Source: Burkholderiaceae bacterium 16 (lineage in GTDB: Bacteria; Pseudomonadota; Gammaproteobacteria; Burkholderiales; Burkholderiaceae). From it: a DNA stretch of 64,000 nucleotides. Positions within the stretch are counted from its first letter, which is position 1. Each line of letters begins with the position of its first letter. Both the position numbers and the translations under genes were made by a program. The notes under the pieces were generated by a model. That model saw only the letters and a list, made by a program, of their open reading frames with translations. It was not told the DNA's origin and did not search any database. Of this stretch, positions 8,744 through 16,727 are shown in pieces. The stretch covers positions 59,256 to 123,255 of the forward strand of contig JYOD01000006.1 in NCBI GenBank assembly GCA_000955785.1. Direction: 5' to 3'.

Positions 8744-10213
8744 TCATCGAATAGTGAACGGATTCCCTGAACCGGCGCCTGTGTTAATCCACACGCTCTT
8801 TGTCTGGAGGTACGCGCGGATGGCATCAATCCCGTTTTCCCGACCCAGACCCGAATCCTTATAGCCGCCAAAGGGCGACATGAAGCTGACGGCTCGATAG
8901 GTATTCACCCACACGGTGCCGGCCTGAATCCTTTCCGACATCCGAAACGCGCGACCGATATCAGATGTCCAAACCCCTGCCCCAAGCCCATAGCAGCTAT
9001 CGTTGGCAATCTCGATAGCATCTTTTTCGTCCTTGAATTTCAGAACCGAAAGTACCGGACCAAACACTTCCTCTCGGGCAATGCGCATCTGTGGCGTCAC
9101 ATTGGAAAAGATAGTGGGCTCGACGAACCACCCATCTCCGCATGATGCCGGCTGGCCACCCAGCAGAAGGTTTGCCCCCTCTTCCTTCGCAATCTTGATG
9201 TAGGAGAGGACCTTTTCATACTGTGCCGGCGTTGTGATGGGGCCCACCTGCGTCGACGCGTTCATTGGATTGCCAAGCCTTGCCGTCTTCGCCAACGTTA
9301 GTAGCTTGTCGATGAACGCATCATGGATATCCTCCTGCAACAGCAGACGAGAGCCAGCAATGCAGGTTTGCCCGCTGGCCGCGAAGATGCCCGAGACAGC
9401 GCCGTTGACTGCATCGTCCATGTTTGCATCATTGAACACGATGTTGGGCGATTTCCCGCCCAGTTCCAGGCTCACGTGCTTGAACTGTGCTGCACATTGC
9501 TGGTTGATGGCGCGCCCGGTTGCATCGGAGCCCGTGAACGTTACCTTCTTAACAAGTGGATGCATGACGAGCGGTGACCCAACCTCGGCTCCGAAACCCG
9601 TCACCACATTAAACACGCCCGCTGGGAAGCCCGCTTCCTGGAAGAGCAGAGCCAGTTCCAAAGCGGAGACCGAAGTGAATTCGGACGGCTTTACGACTAC
9701 CGTGCACCCCGAAGCCAGCGTCGGCGCGATTTTCCACGCCAACAGCATTAGCGGGGAGTTCCACGGTGTAATGGCGGCTACGACACCCACGGGTTCATTC
9801 CGCGTGTAGTTGAAGTATCCCTTCTTGTCTAGCGGAACGACCGTTCCCTCGATTTTGTCGGCAAGGCCGCCGAAATAGTAGAACCACTGCGGCAGATACT
9901 TGACCTGCGCGCTCATCTCAGCGAGCAACTTGCCGTTGTCCCGCACTTCAAACTCAGCCAGCTGTTCGGCATCCCTGGCGATAAGGTCTCCTAGCTTCCG
10001 CAGCAAAGCGCCACGCTGGGTGGCTGTCATTTCTGCCCACGGGCCAGCGCGGAACGCATTATCGGCTGCGTTGACCGCGCGGTCGACGTCCGCCTCCGTG
10101 CCGCGAGCGACTTGGGCCCAGGCTTTCCCGGTGAAGGGATTCTGGGTTTCGAACCAACGACCATCGCTCGCATTCACGAAGGTCCCGTCGATGAACATTT
10201 GATACTGCTTCAT
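8744..10213 (-). CDS. NAD(P)-dependent aldehyde dehydrogenase
   Basis: 489 residues, full length for the ALDH superfamily. Catalytic residues are all present: N152 in 'TPWNSPL', K175 in 'VVVKPSE', E250 in 'LELGGKSPN' and the nucleophile C284 in 'ASGQTCIAGSR'; the cofactor loop 'FTGSDATGR' is at 226-234. It oxidises an aldehyde to a carboxylate in the cytoplasm. It follows the beta subunit of a TPP-dependent decarboxylase by 30 bases, and that enzyme type makes an aldehyde, so it very likely takes the aldehyde product directly. Closest recognisable type is the betaine/gamma-aminobutyraldehyde-like group; the specific substrate is not clear. Confidence 0.94.
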   Translation of the reverse strand: MKQYQMFIDGTFVNASDGRWFETQNPFTGKAWAQVARGTEADVDRAVNAADNAFRAGPWAEMTATQRGALLRKLGDLIARDAEQLAEFEVRDNGKLLAEMSAQVKYLPQWFYYFGGLADKIEGTVVPLDKKGYFNYTRNEPVGVVAAITPWNSPLMLLAWKIAPTLASGCTVVVKPSEFTSVSALELALLFQEAGFPAGVFNVVTGFGAEVGSPLVMHPLVKKVTFTGSDATGRAINQQCAAQFKHVSLELGGKSPNIVFNDANMDDAVNGAVSGIFAASGQTCIAGSRLLLQEDIHDAFIDKLLTLAKTARLGNPMNASTQVGPITTPAQYEKVLSYIKIAKEEGANLLLGGQPASCGDGWFVEPTIFSNVTPQMRIAREEVFGPVLSVLKFKDEKDAIEIANDSCYGLGAGVWTSDIGRAFRMSERIQAGTVWVNTYRAVSFMSPFGGYKDSGLGRENGIDAIRAYLQTKSVWINTGAGSGNPFTIR

Positions 10214-10243
10214 GGCGCAATGCTGTCCGGATGGGTTAGAAGA

Positions 10244-10840
10244 CTAGAGCGGCGCAAATCCCAGGTGCTGACGGAAGCGGTTCTTGACGAATACGCCGTC
10301 GCGCGGGGGCAGAGCGCGCTGATGCTCTTCCGCGGCAATGTACACCTGAGCCACGGTCATGCCATCCGCATTCTTGATTGCCTGCGTCAGCTTATCCAGT
10401 TCCGCAATCTCGGAGACTTCGAGCGTCGAGCGAACACCGCATCCGGCTGCCACCTTTGCGAGGTTGGTGCCCAGGCTGGTATGGCTTTGCTGCATGCCGG
10501 TCTCACCGAAGTGACCGTTGTCAAGAATCACAACTGCCAGGTTCCTTGGGTTTTGAGCTGCGGCAGTGGCAAGACTGCCGATACCCATCAACTGCTCGCC
10601 ATCGCCTGTAATGGCAATGACCTGCTTTTCGGGTTGTGCCAGGGCCAGCCCGAGCGCAACCGAGGTAGACCCGCCCATAGCGCCCCAAAGATAAAAATTG
10701 GAAGGACGGTCCCCTGCCGCAAAAACGTCGTACGAAGGGGAGCCAAGACCCGTCACGACGAGCGCATCAGGAAACTGCTTCAGCAGGGCGGCAACGAATT
10801 CGCGGCGGTTAATCGCCGACTTGGAGGTCGAGGTAGTCAT
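10244..10840 (-). CDS. TPP-dependent 2-oxo acid decarboxylase, beta (TPP-binding) subunit, sulfopyruvate/phosphonopyruvate decarboxylase-like
   Basis: 198 residues from ATG 10840, which starts 2 bases after the alpha-subunit stop. It holds the C-terminal TPP/Mg domain: 'GDGEQLMGIGSLATAA' with GDG at 79-81 and the metal-binding N108 in 'VVILDNGHFGETG'. The 'DNGxxGETG' ending is typical of the ComE/phosphonopyruvate decarboxylase C-terminal half rather than of acetolactate synthase. With the alpha subunit it makes the complete active site at the dimer interface. Product aldehyde probably goes to the adjacent aldehyde dehydrogenase. Whether the substrate is sulfopyruvate, phosphonopyruvate or another 2-oxo acid cannot be decided. 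Confidence 0.88.
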   Translation of the reverse strand: MTTSTSKSAINRREFVAALLKQFPDALVVTGLGSPSYDVFAAGDRPSNFYLWGAMGGSTSVALGLALAQPEKQVIAITGDGEQLMGIGSLATAAAQNPRNLAVVILDNGHFGETGMQQSHTSLGTNLAKVAAGCGVRSTLEVSEIAELDKLTQAIKNADGMTVAQVYIAAEEHQRALPPRDGVFVKNRFRQHLGFAPL

Positions 10841-10842
10841 GT

Positions 10843-11376
10843 TCAGCGCACCCACTTTTTGCGGCCGATGAGGCTTTGAGAGAGAAGAATGGCGACGCGT
10901 TGTCCTGCGTCGAATGCGGAGACCAGTCCCGCGTCGATGAGTTCTGCGGCATCTTCCGGCGAGTCCACGCGATACACCGTAATGCCCATCAGCTCAAGCG
11001 CCTTGGCGGTGGCCAAGCCCATTGGCGCCTGCCACGGATTGAACTCGGCGTACTCGCCGCGCATGGTGATGATGGTGAAGAACGGGAAGCGGCAGCTATC
11101 CAGCAGCGAGAACATATTCACGCAGTTGCCAACACCACTGCTCTGCATTAGCAGGACCGCGCGCTCGCCACCCAGCCACGCGCCGCTGACAACACCGACA
11201 CCTTCTTCTTCGGTGGTGAGAACAACGTCGCGGATTTCGGGGTCCTCTTTGGCCCGTTTGATGACATGGGAATGGCCGGCGTCCGGCACGTAAGCAACTT
11301 GGCGAACCCCGTTTTGCTTGAGGACTTGAAAGATATCTTCTTGCCAGGCAAGGGGCTCAGAATTTGGATTGGTCAT
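10843..11376 (-). CDS. TPP-dependent 2-oxo acid decarboxylase, alpha (Pyr) subunit
   Basis: 177 residues from ATG 11376. This start is preferred to an upstream in-frame codon at 11445, which would add a non-conserved extension and run into the divergent promoter. It is the N-terminal TPP domain: 'VRQVAYVPDAGHSHVI' then the activating glutamate in 'VLTTEEEGVGVVSG', followed by 'VLLMQSSGVGNCVN' and 'FFTIITMRGEYAEFNPWQ'. This is the ComD-like half of a split sulfopyruvate/phosphonopyruvate decarboxylase. It is the first gene of the operon alpha-beta-aldehyde dehydrogenase-deacylase-hydrolase and is divergent from a LysR gene 125 bases away. Confidence 0.88.
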   Translation of the reverse strand: MTNPNSEPLAWQEDIFQVLKQNGVRQVAYVPDAGHSHVIKRAKEDPEIRDVVLTTEEEGVGVVSGAWLGGERAVLLMQSSGVGNCVNMFSLLDSCRFPFFTIITMRGEYAEFNPWQAPMGLATAKALELMGITVYRVDSPEDAAELIDAGLVSAFDAGQRVAILLSQSLIGRKKWVR

Positions 11377-11501
11377 GGGAGATTGTCTCGGTGGGGAATG
11401 ACATCTGCTATCATAGAACTGACTGGCAGGCTTTATGAAATACAATAAAGTGATTCCTCCAATCAGTAATTTGGATGACAGCGGAGTGCACTAGGGGACA
11501 T

Positions 11502-12431
11502 ATGGACATCAAGCAACTGCGTGCGCTGCTGGCCATCGCGGAAACCGGGAGCGCCACCAAGGCCGCCGAACTCCTTAGCATTGTTCAACCTGCTGTTTCC
11601 CGGCATGTAAGGCTGCTTGAGGAGGAATTCGGTGTAGAGCTTTTTGAGCGCGAGCGGCATGGAATGGTCCTCACGGAGGCTGGTAGAACATTGGTTGAGT
11701 ACGGCCGACGCGCGTTGCGCGAACTGGACCGAGCCAAGGCTGAGATTCAGCCGGTGAAAGGGGCGATTTCAGGCACAGCCGTCATCGGTTTGCTGCCGAG
11801 TACGTGCGAGTTACTGGCAGCAGAACTTGTCGCAACTGTGAAAGGCAAGCATCCGCAACTCGTTGTTCGGCTCAATGTGGGCTACGCAGGCAACCTCCTT
11901 CAGTGGCTTGAGGCAGGCGACGTTGAGATAGCGCTCTTGTACGACATCAAAGCTTCCCCTGGCCTGCAAGTAGAGGCGCTGCTCGACGAACAGCTCTATC
12001 TAGTCGGCCTTCCTGGCACCGTGCCGCAAGGCGATGCGCACACCATCGAGAGCCTTCGAGACCTTCCGCTTGTGCTACCAAACGCGCCGCACGGTCTTCG
12101 CACAGTGGTCGAGCATGCGTGCGCTGTCGCAGGAATCAAACCCACTATCGCGGTCGAGACCAATTCCCTGGCTGTCCAAAAATCTCTGGTTGCAAAGGGC
12201 TTTGGGTACACAGTTCTACCCAGCTCGGCGGTATCCGAAGAACTGGAAAAAGGCATATTGGCGGCTGCACCAATTACCTCCCCCAACCTCTCCCGGCGAA
12301 TCGTGCTGGCACATGCGGCTACGCGTCGAATGTCCCCAGCCGCGAGCTTTGTTTCGGCGGAACTGGTGACTCTGGCCAAACGGCTAGTGCTCGATGGAGC
12401 TTGGCCAGGCGCCGAGTGGGTAGGCCCGTAG
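11502..12431 (+). CDS. LysR-family transcriptional regulator of the decarboxylase operon (inferred)
   Basis: 309 residues from ATG 11502, with GGGGA 4-8 bases upstream; the in-frame codon at 11475 is discarded because the family N-terminus is exactly MDIKQLRALLAIAETGSATK. Helix-turn-helix: 'AAELLSIVQPAVSRHVRLLE', then 'LFERERHGMVLTEAGRTLVE'. The effector domain includes 'GLLPSTCELLAAELVATV' and ends near the C-terminus with 'ILAAAPITSPNLSRRIVLAH'. This is the CbbR/NAC-like branch. The divergent placement, with a 125-base shared region, makes it the probable activator of the decarboxylase-dehydrogenase operon. Confidence 0.94.
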   Translation: MDIKQLRALLAIAETGSATKAAELLSIVQPAVSRHVRLLEEEFGVELFERERHGMVLTEAGRTLVEYGRRALRELDRAKAEIQPVKGAISGTAVIGLLPSTCELLAAELVATVKGKHPQLVVRLNVGYAGNLLQWLEAGDVEIALLYDIKASPGLQVEALLDEQLYLVGLPGTVPQGDAHTIESLRDLPLVLPNAPHGLRTVVEHACAVAGIKPTIAVETNSLAVQKSLVAKGFGYTVLPSSAVSEELEKGILAAAPITSPNLSRRIVLAHAATRRMSPAASFVSAELVTLAKRLVLDGAWPGAEWVGP

Positions 12432-12450
12432 CGGCATGCATTGACGACGG

Positions 12451-13413
12451 TTAGTCCGGCTGGATGTTTCCTGCCTTGATAACGTCTGCCCATCGTTGCG
12501 TCTCGGCTTGAACGAACTTGGCGGCTTTGTCGGGTGTGGAATCCAAGATGGGCTCAACTCCAATCTTGGCTAGCCGTTCGCGGACTTCCGGGTCTTTGAC
12601 TGTCTGTAACAAGGCAGCGCTCAACTTCTGGACGACAGGGGCCGGTGTGCCTCGAGGCACCATCACCATGTTCCAGATGGATGTCTCGTAGTTAGGAAAA
12701 CCAGCCTCCTTCATTGTCGGCACATTCGGCAGCACACTGGAGCGTGTGCCCGTCGTCACAGCAAGAGGCTTCAGACGGCCGGCCTTAATCATCGGTCCTG
12801 CGGTAGTAACCGCATCAGTGATGAACTGGAGGTCGCCGGAAATCACAGACTGAACGGCCTGGCTTGCGCCTCGAAATGGCGCGTGGACAATGTCTAGATG
12901 CTCCTGGTACTTGAGCAGCTCCACTGCCATGTGCAACGCACTACCCTTTCCTGCAGAACCGTAGCTGTACTTCCCAGGATTCTTTTTGATGTCGTCGACC
13001 AGTTCCCTGGCCGTGTTTGCCTTGACGGACGGATTCACGGCGAGAACCATTGGCACGGCTGCCACCACCGCAACTGGCACTACCGCGTTGGGCTCATACG
13101 GCAGAGTCTTGTACAAGGAAGCGTTGATGGCATGGGAACTGGTGCCAAAAAGTAGCGTGTAACCGTCGGCCTTGCTTTTGGCCACGGCGTCAGTGGCGAT
13201 AGTGCCTCCTGCCCCCGCCTTGTTCTCCACGACGACAGATTGGCCCAGTATGGCACCTAGCTTGTTGCCCACAATACGGGCCACTAGGTCCGTGCTTCCA
13301 CCGGCGGCAAAACCTACAACCATGCGAATCGGATGGTCCGGGTATGCCGGCTGGGCTTGAGCGCCAAAGGTTACGAGCGCACCAATCCCCACTTGAACCA
13401 ACAAGCGTTTCAT
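12451..13413 (-). CDS. Bug/TctC-family periplasmic solute-binding protein
   Basis: 320 residues. Sec signal MKRLLVQVGIGALVTFGAQA is followed by the family opening 'YPDHPIRMVVGFAAGGSTD' and 'VVENKAGAGGTIATDAVAKS', then the conserved 'YSYGSAGKGSALHM' and the late 'SVLPNVPTMKEAG'. Bug proteins bind carboxylates such as aromatic acids, dicarboxylates or amino acids in the periplasm; usually only a few have TctAB partners and none are in this window. It converges with the LysR gene upstream (20-base gap). Just upstream of its start lies a tandem 15-bp repeat (13450-13487) that may be an operator. Confidence 0.94.
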   Translation of the reverse strand: MKRLLVQVGIGALVTFGAQAQPAYPDHPIRMVVGFAAGGSTDLVARIVGNKLGAILGQSVVVENKAGAGGTIATDAVAKSKADGYTLLFGTSSHAINASLYKTLPYEPNAVVPVAVVAAVPMVLAVNPSVKANTARELVDDIKKNPGKYSYGSAGKGSALHMAVELLKYQEHLDIVHAPFRGASQAVQSVISGDLQFITDAVTTAGPMIKAGRLKPLAVTTGTRSSVLPNVPTMKEAGFPNYETSIWNMVMVPRGTPAPVVQKLSAALLQTVKDPEVRERLAKIGVEPILDSTPDKAAKFVQAETQRWADVIKAGNIQPD

Positions 13414-13449
13414 GTCTCTTCCAGGTGATTATTTAGCCGGGTGGTGTGT

Positions 13450-13487
13450 GCATCGATACCCGTTGCATCGATACCCGTTGCATCGAT
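13450..13487. repeat. Tandem 15-bp repeat GCATCGATACCCGTT (two units plus 8-bp partial)
   Basis: GCATCGATACCCGTT at 13450-13464 is repeated exactly at 13465-13479, and GCATCGAT begins a third copy at 13480-13487. Each unit contains the palindrome ATCGAT. The array starts 36 bases upstream of a Bug gene start on the minus strand, so it is either an iterated operator or a slippage product. Confidence 0.75.
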
Positions 13488-13825
13488 GGTATCTAGTACG
13501 GAGGCGCATGGTGAAATAGAAAATAATGCTGCTGCCATCAACGGATGTTTTGACTGCGCCCGGAAATCAATCTGCCGTCTGCGTGAACGTCCCGAGAGTC
13601 CCCAGCGCTACCCACAGGACAGGCGAGACTAGAATCGGGTCCGCAAGTGGCCATGCCGCAGCCGCCCCCATGGATGTAGCAACGCACCACGTCGAAAGCG
13701 CTCGGAGATAGGCAACTGGAACAACCCGCGCATCTTTTGGCGCAGGCGGCGACACGCTGGGCCGACACAAGCCTGGTCGTCCCAGGATGTTCTGAATGAG
13801 CGCTTAGCGCGTGGCAAAAATGCGA

Positions 13826-13858
13826 AAACGCCGGCTTGCATTCGCAATGCCGGCGTTT
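13826..13858 (-). terminator. Intrinsic terminator downstream of the Bug gene at 13930
   Basis: AAACGCCGGC (13826-13835) pairs with GCCGGCGTTT (13849-13858), and TTGC/GCAA inside extends the stem with one bulge. On the minus strand the stem is followed by GTTTTCGCATTTTT. It sits about 70 bases after the stop codon of the Bug gene at 13930-14937. Confidence 0.75.
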
Positions 13859-13929
13859 CTGTCGTCACGGGTTTCACTATCTCCGACGCGCATGGCCGTG
13901 GTACTCGGCCATCCACGCAGGCGAGCGTC

Positions 13930-14937
13930 CTAGTCCGCCTCTACCTTCATCGTCTTCAACAACGGTTGCCATTTGTCGCTTTCCGCCTTAAGCCAAGTCT
14001 TCAGCCCCTCCGGAGTTTGCTTGTCTACCGGAACAATCTCGGCACCAAGCTCATCGAGTCGTTTGGATACCATCGGGTCCTGCAGCGCCTTCTGCAGAGC
14101 TTTGGTGAGACGTGCTGTCACCGCCGGCGGGGTACCCTTGGGAGCGTATAGCCCATGCCACACCTTCATCTCGAAACCCTTGAGACCACCCTCTTGCAGA
14201 GTCGGCGTATTGGGAAGCGCCTTGATTCGCTTCGGCGTGGTGACCCCATAAACTTTGAGTCGGTTCGCGTTGATGTGCGACAGCGTCGAGGTCGTCTGGT
14301 CACACAGCAGGTCAACCTGACCGCCCAGCAATGCAGTAAGTGCTGGCCCTGTACCCTGATAAGGAATCGAGTTCATCTTCGTATGCACGGCTTCCTCAAA
14401 CAGGAGCCCACACAGTTGCGACACTGCGCCCAGACCGGCGTTGGCTAGAGAAACTTTGTCCTTGTTCTGGGCCACGTACTTGACTAAGTCAGCAGCCGTT
14501 GTGGGCGGAAGGTCCTTACGCCCGAGAAGCGTCATTGGCACATCGGCAACTTGCCCAATGTACGCAAAGTCCTTTAGCGGGTCGTACGAGAGTTTCTTAT
14601 ACAACGCCGGCGCGGTCGCCATCCCATTGTGGTGAATGAGGATGGTGTAGCCATCCGGCTGTGCTCGAGCGACATATGCAGCCGCCACCGTTCCTCCTGC
14701 GCCCAGGCGGTTCTCCACGATGACGCTTTGCCCTAGGTCCTTGGACATGGCCTGACCAAGTGCCCTGGAAACCACATCCGTCGGACCGCCGGCCGAAAAC
14801 GGCACGACGAGGGTGATAGGTTTCGACGGAAACGCATTCTCGGCCATCACTCCCGAGGAAATCCCGAGCCCCACTGCCCCCATGACCAGCCACTTGGCGC
14901 CAAGGCAAAGGCTCATTACTCCGGTTCTGCAAATCAT
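13930..14937 (-). CDS. Bug/TctC-family periplasmic solute-binding protein
   Basis: 335 residues from ATG 14937, chosen because GGAGA lies 5 bases upstream; a TTG four codons earlier is within that ribosome-binding site. The signal peptide is longer than usual (about 32 residues, ending 'SSGVMA'), followed by 'PSKPITLVVPFSAGGPTDVV' and 'VIVENRLGAGGTVAAAYVAR'. The central 'VSLANAGLGAVSQL' replaces the commoner 'YGSAGNGS' and suggests a different ligand pocket. It stands alone: the closest neighbours are another Bug gene on the same strand and the divergent GntR gene about 750 bases away. Confidence 0.93.
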   Translation of the reverse strand: MICRTGVMSLCLGAKWLVMGAVGLGISSGVMAENAFPSKPITLVVPFSAGGPTDVVSRALGQAMSKDLGQSVIVENRLGAGGTVAAAYVARAQPDGYTILIHHNGMATAPALYKKLSYDPLKDFAYIGQVADVPMTLLGRKDLPPTTAADLVKYVAQNKDKVSLANAGLGAVSQLCGLLFEEAVHTKMNSIPYQGTGPALTALLGGQVDLLCDQTTSTLSHINANRLKVYGVTTPKRIKALPNTPTLQEGGLKGFEMKVWHGLYAPKGTPPAVTARLTKALQKALQDPMVSKRLDELGAEIVPVDKQTPEGLKTWLKAESDKWQPLLKTMKVEAD

Positions 14938-15690
14938 GTCTGTCTCCAATACCGTCTTGGCAGGCTGCAGGCCTGCCTATTTCCTCGGTAGTGGCGCAAG
15001 GTTGCCGGAGAACAGGCACGGGGAGAATCCGGATTTTCTGAATGGGCCATACGGCTCGGGCGAACGCCGGCCAGGGGCTACTTGACCAAAATTCACCTAC
15101 TAGATGCGGCACCGATGCCGTCCCACAGTTCAGCTTGGGCCTGAATGCCGCGCGGAGACGACGCGCGAGCGGTACAACGCGCTCGGCGCGCGAAGAGACT
15201 TGCCCGCCGACCCGCGCTCAGCCCCTTAGGGACTCACTGTGTCGGTGTGGATTCGACAACCGGTTACGCGCCAGGGCGCTTTCCCGAGCAAGGCTTGCTG
15301 CCCCTCGCATATTTCGGCATGCGTGCCGGCGGCCGACAGTTTGTTTGCCTGCGTCCCTATTAGGCGGCCTTCGGGCCTTCGCGCCGCATTGCCTCTCTCT
15401 GTACATTCTGGGCCCCGAGACAGGCACCGCGCTTGACCTAGTAGAAACCCTCATACCAAACCTGGTCACGGAAGCATAATGTACGAACAGCCGTACAGTA
15501 CGTACATTCGGACAGCCAAATGAAAACAGCCCACTCGCCACATCCGCATGTCGGTTCGCCCAGTTCCCGGGGCGGAGCGGGCCGTATTGGCCGGACAACC
15601 GTACAGGCTTCGGAGATAATTCGCGTTAGTGAACTCAATGACTCCGGTACGGGGTCGCATCCGCCCGTAGCGGGCATGGGGAACAACGCA
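14938..15690. other. Long intergenic region between Bug and GntR genes
   Basis: About 750 bases without a supported gene. At 15481-15505 is a cluster of GTAC motifs: GTACG-N6-CGTAC followed by AGTACGTAC, an inverted repeat about 200 bases before the GntR start and a reasonable GntR-type operator. The segment 15060-15470 is GC-rich and holds overlapping open frames on both strands with no family resemblance. I see no convincing remnant or RNA gene in it. Confidence 0.5.
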
Positions 15691-16464
15691 ATGGCCTCGG
15701 AACACGGCAAGAATCTTCTTTTGAGTACCGGCGGGAGGCAGCCGCTGTACTCGACCCTGGCCAATATCCTCACCACGGATATCCAGGAAGGGAAATACCA
15801 ACCAGCCTCCATCCTGCCGTCTGAGAACGAGCTGGCGCAGCGGTATGGCGTCAGCCGCCAGACGGTGCGCCAAGCACTGCGGGCCGTGCGCGAACAGGGA
15901 CTCATCTCTTCGCATCCCGGCATAGGCACCATCGTGCGCGAGCCGGTGCATCGAGACGACGTGTTCAGCGCCGTGAACTCGGTCAGCGATTTGCTCCAGT
16001 TCGTTGAGAACACCGAGATGCACCTGGTAAGCCATCGCGAGGTGGTGGTCGACGACGCGTTGGCAAATACGCTCAATGCCGCAAAAGGACTCCTCCTCTC
16101 GGAAGTCTCTTTCGTTCGCAAGCGCCCCGGCGCGGACTTGCCGATGAGCTATGTCCGTATCTACGTATCGCCGCGGTATGCCGAAGCACAGAAGCGGCAC
16201 GCCGTCTCGAACGCGCCGATTTACAAGAGCATCGAAAAGATGTTTGGCGTGCGTGTGGCCGAAATTCAGCAGCACACCACTGCGACGCTGCTCGACGCAG
16301 AACTCGCCGACATCCTGCAAGCCCAACCTGGAAGCGCTGCGCTGCAGATGGTGCGTTTCTTCTACGATGCCAACCAGGGAATGATTCAGGCATCGATTAG
16401 CTACTACCCGCACGACCGGTACACACAGACCGTTCGTTATCGGGCCACGCCAACCGAAATCTGA
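15691..16464 (+). CDS. GntR-family regulator, HutC subfamily (UTRA domain)
   Basis: 257 residues from ATG 15691, with GGGGAA 8-13 bases upstream; frames further 5' (to 15520) add a low-complexity stretch unlike the family. The winged helix is 'PLYSTLANILTTDIQEGKYQ' to 'LPSENELAQRYGVSRQTVRQ' then 'LREQGLISSHPGIGT' type sequence (here 'VREQGLISSHPGIGTIV'). The UTRA effector domain follows from about residue 95 with 'FVENTEMHLVSHREVVV' and 'RFFYDANQGMIQASISYYPH'. These proteins are repressors released by a small metabolite. It precedes Bug, crotonase, CaiB and MFS genes on the same strand, the probable targets. Confidence 0.92.
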   Translation: MASEHGKNLLLSTGGRQPLYSTLANILTTDIQEGKYQPASILPSENELAQRYGVSRQTVRQALRAVREQGLISSHPGIGTIVREPVHRDDVFSAVNSVSDLLQFVENTEMHLVSHREVVVDDALANTLNAAKGLLLSEVSFVRKRPGADLPMSYVRIYVSPRYAEAQKRHAVSNAPIYKSIEKMFGVRVAEIQQHTTATLLDAELADILQAQPGSAALQMVRFFYDANQGMIQASISYYPHDRYTQTVRYRATPTEI

Positions 16465-16727
16465 CTGCATCCGCCCTCGACCATGCGCCGCACAACCCAT
16501 CTTCTCTCACTACGGCTGTCGCCGCCCGGCCTGAATGCCTCATGCCTAGTTGCCCGGACAGCCTGCGCGCATGGACAGCTCGGCGAAGAGATGACTCGCG
16601 AGAACCTGTACCGCACATCGCTTCAGTCGAGTCCTTCATAGCGCTTCGCGTTTCCCGTCAGGCTTCTTTGAATTAGGGCCGGCCTGACGGCACCCAACTA
16701 CCGCTCGAAAACTCAAGGAGACAAAGC

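Larger units (their letters stand above)
13414..13929. other. Non-coding gap between two Bug genes
   Basis: 516 bases. The left end is the presumed promoter of the 12451-13413 Bug gene and contains the 15-bp tandem repeat. The right end contains an intrinsic terminator for the next Bug gene. Between about 13560 and 13770 the minus strand has short open frames, one of them hydrophobic (read around 'ALSTWCVATSMG' and 'LVSPVLWVALGTLGTF') and possibly the remnant of a membrane protein. None has a start, length or motif that supports a gene. Confidence 0.5.

Noticed and set aside
13567..13770. Hydrophobic minus-strand frame between two Bug genes
   Set aside because: Only 67 codons, no ribosome-binding site, no clear family. 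It may be a remnant of a membrane protein but I cannot support it.
15466..16500. Long minus-strand frame opposite the GntR gene
   Set aside because: The plus strand encodes a clear winged-helix and UTRA protein; the minus frame lacks any signature.
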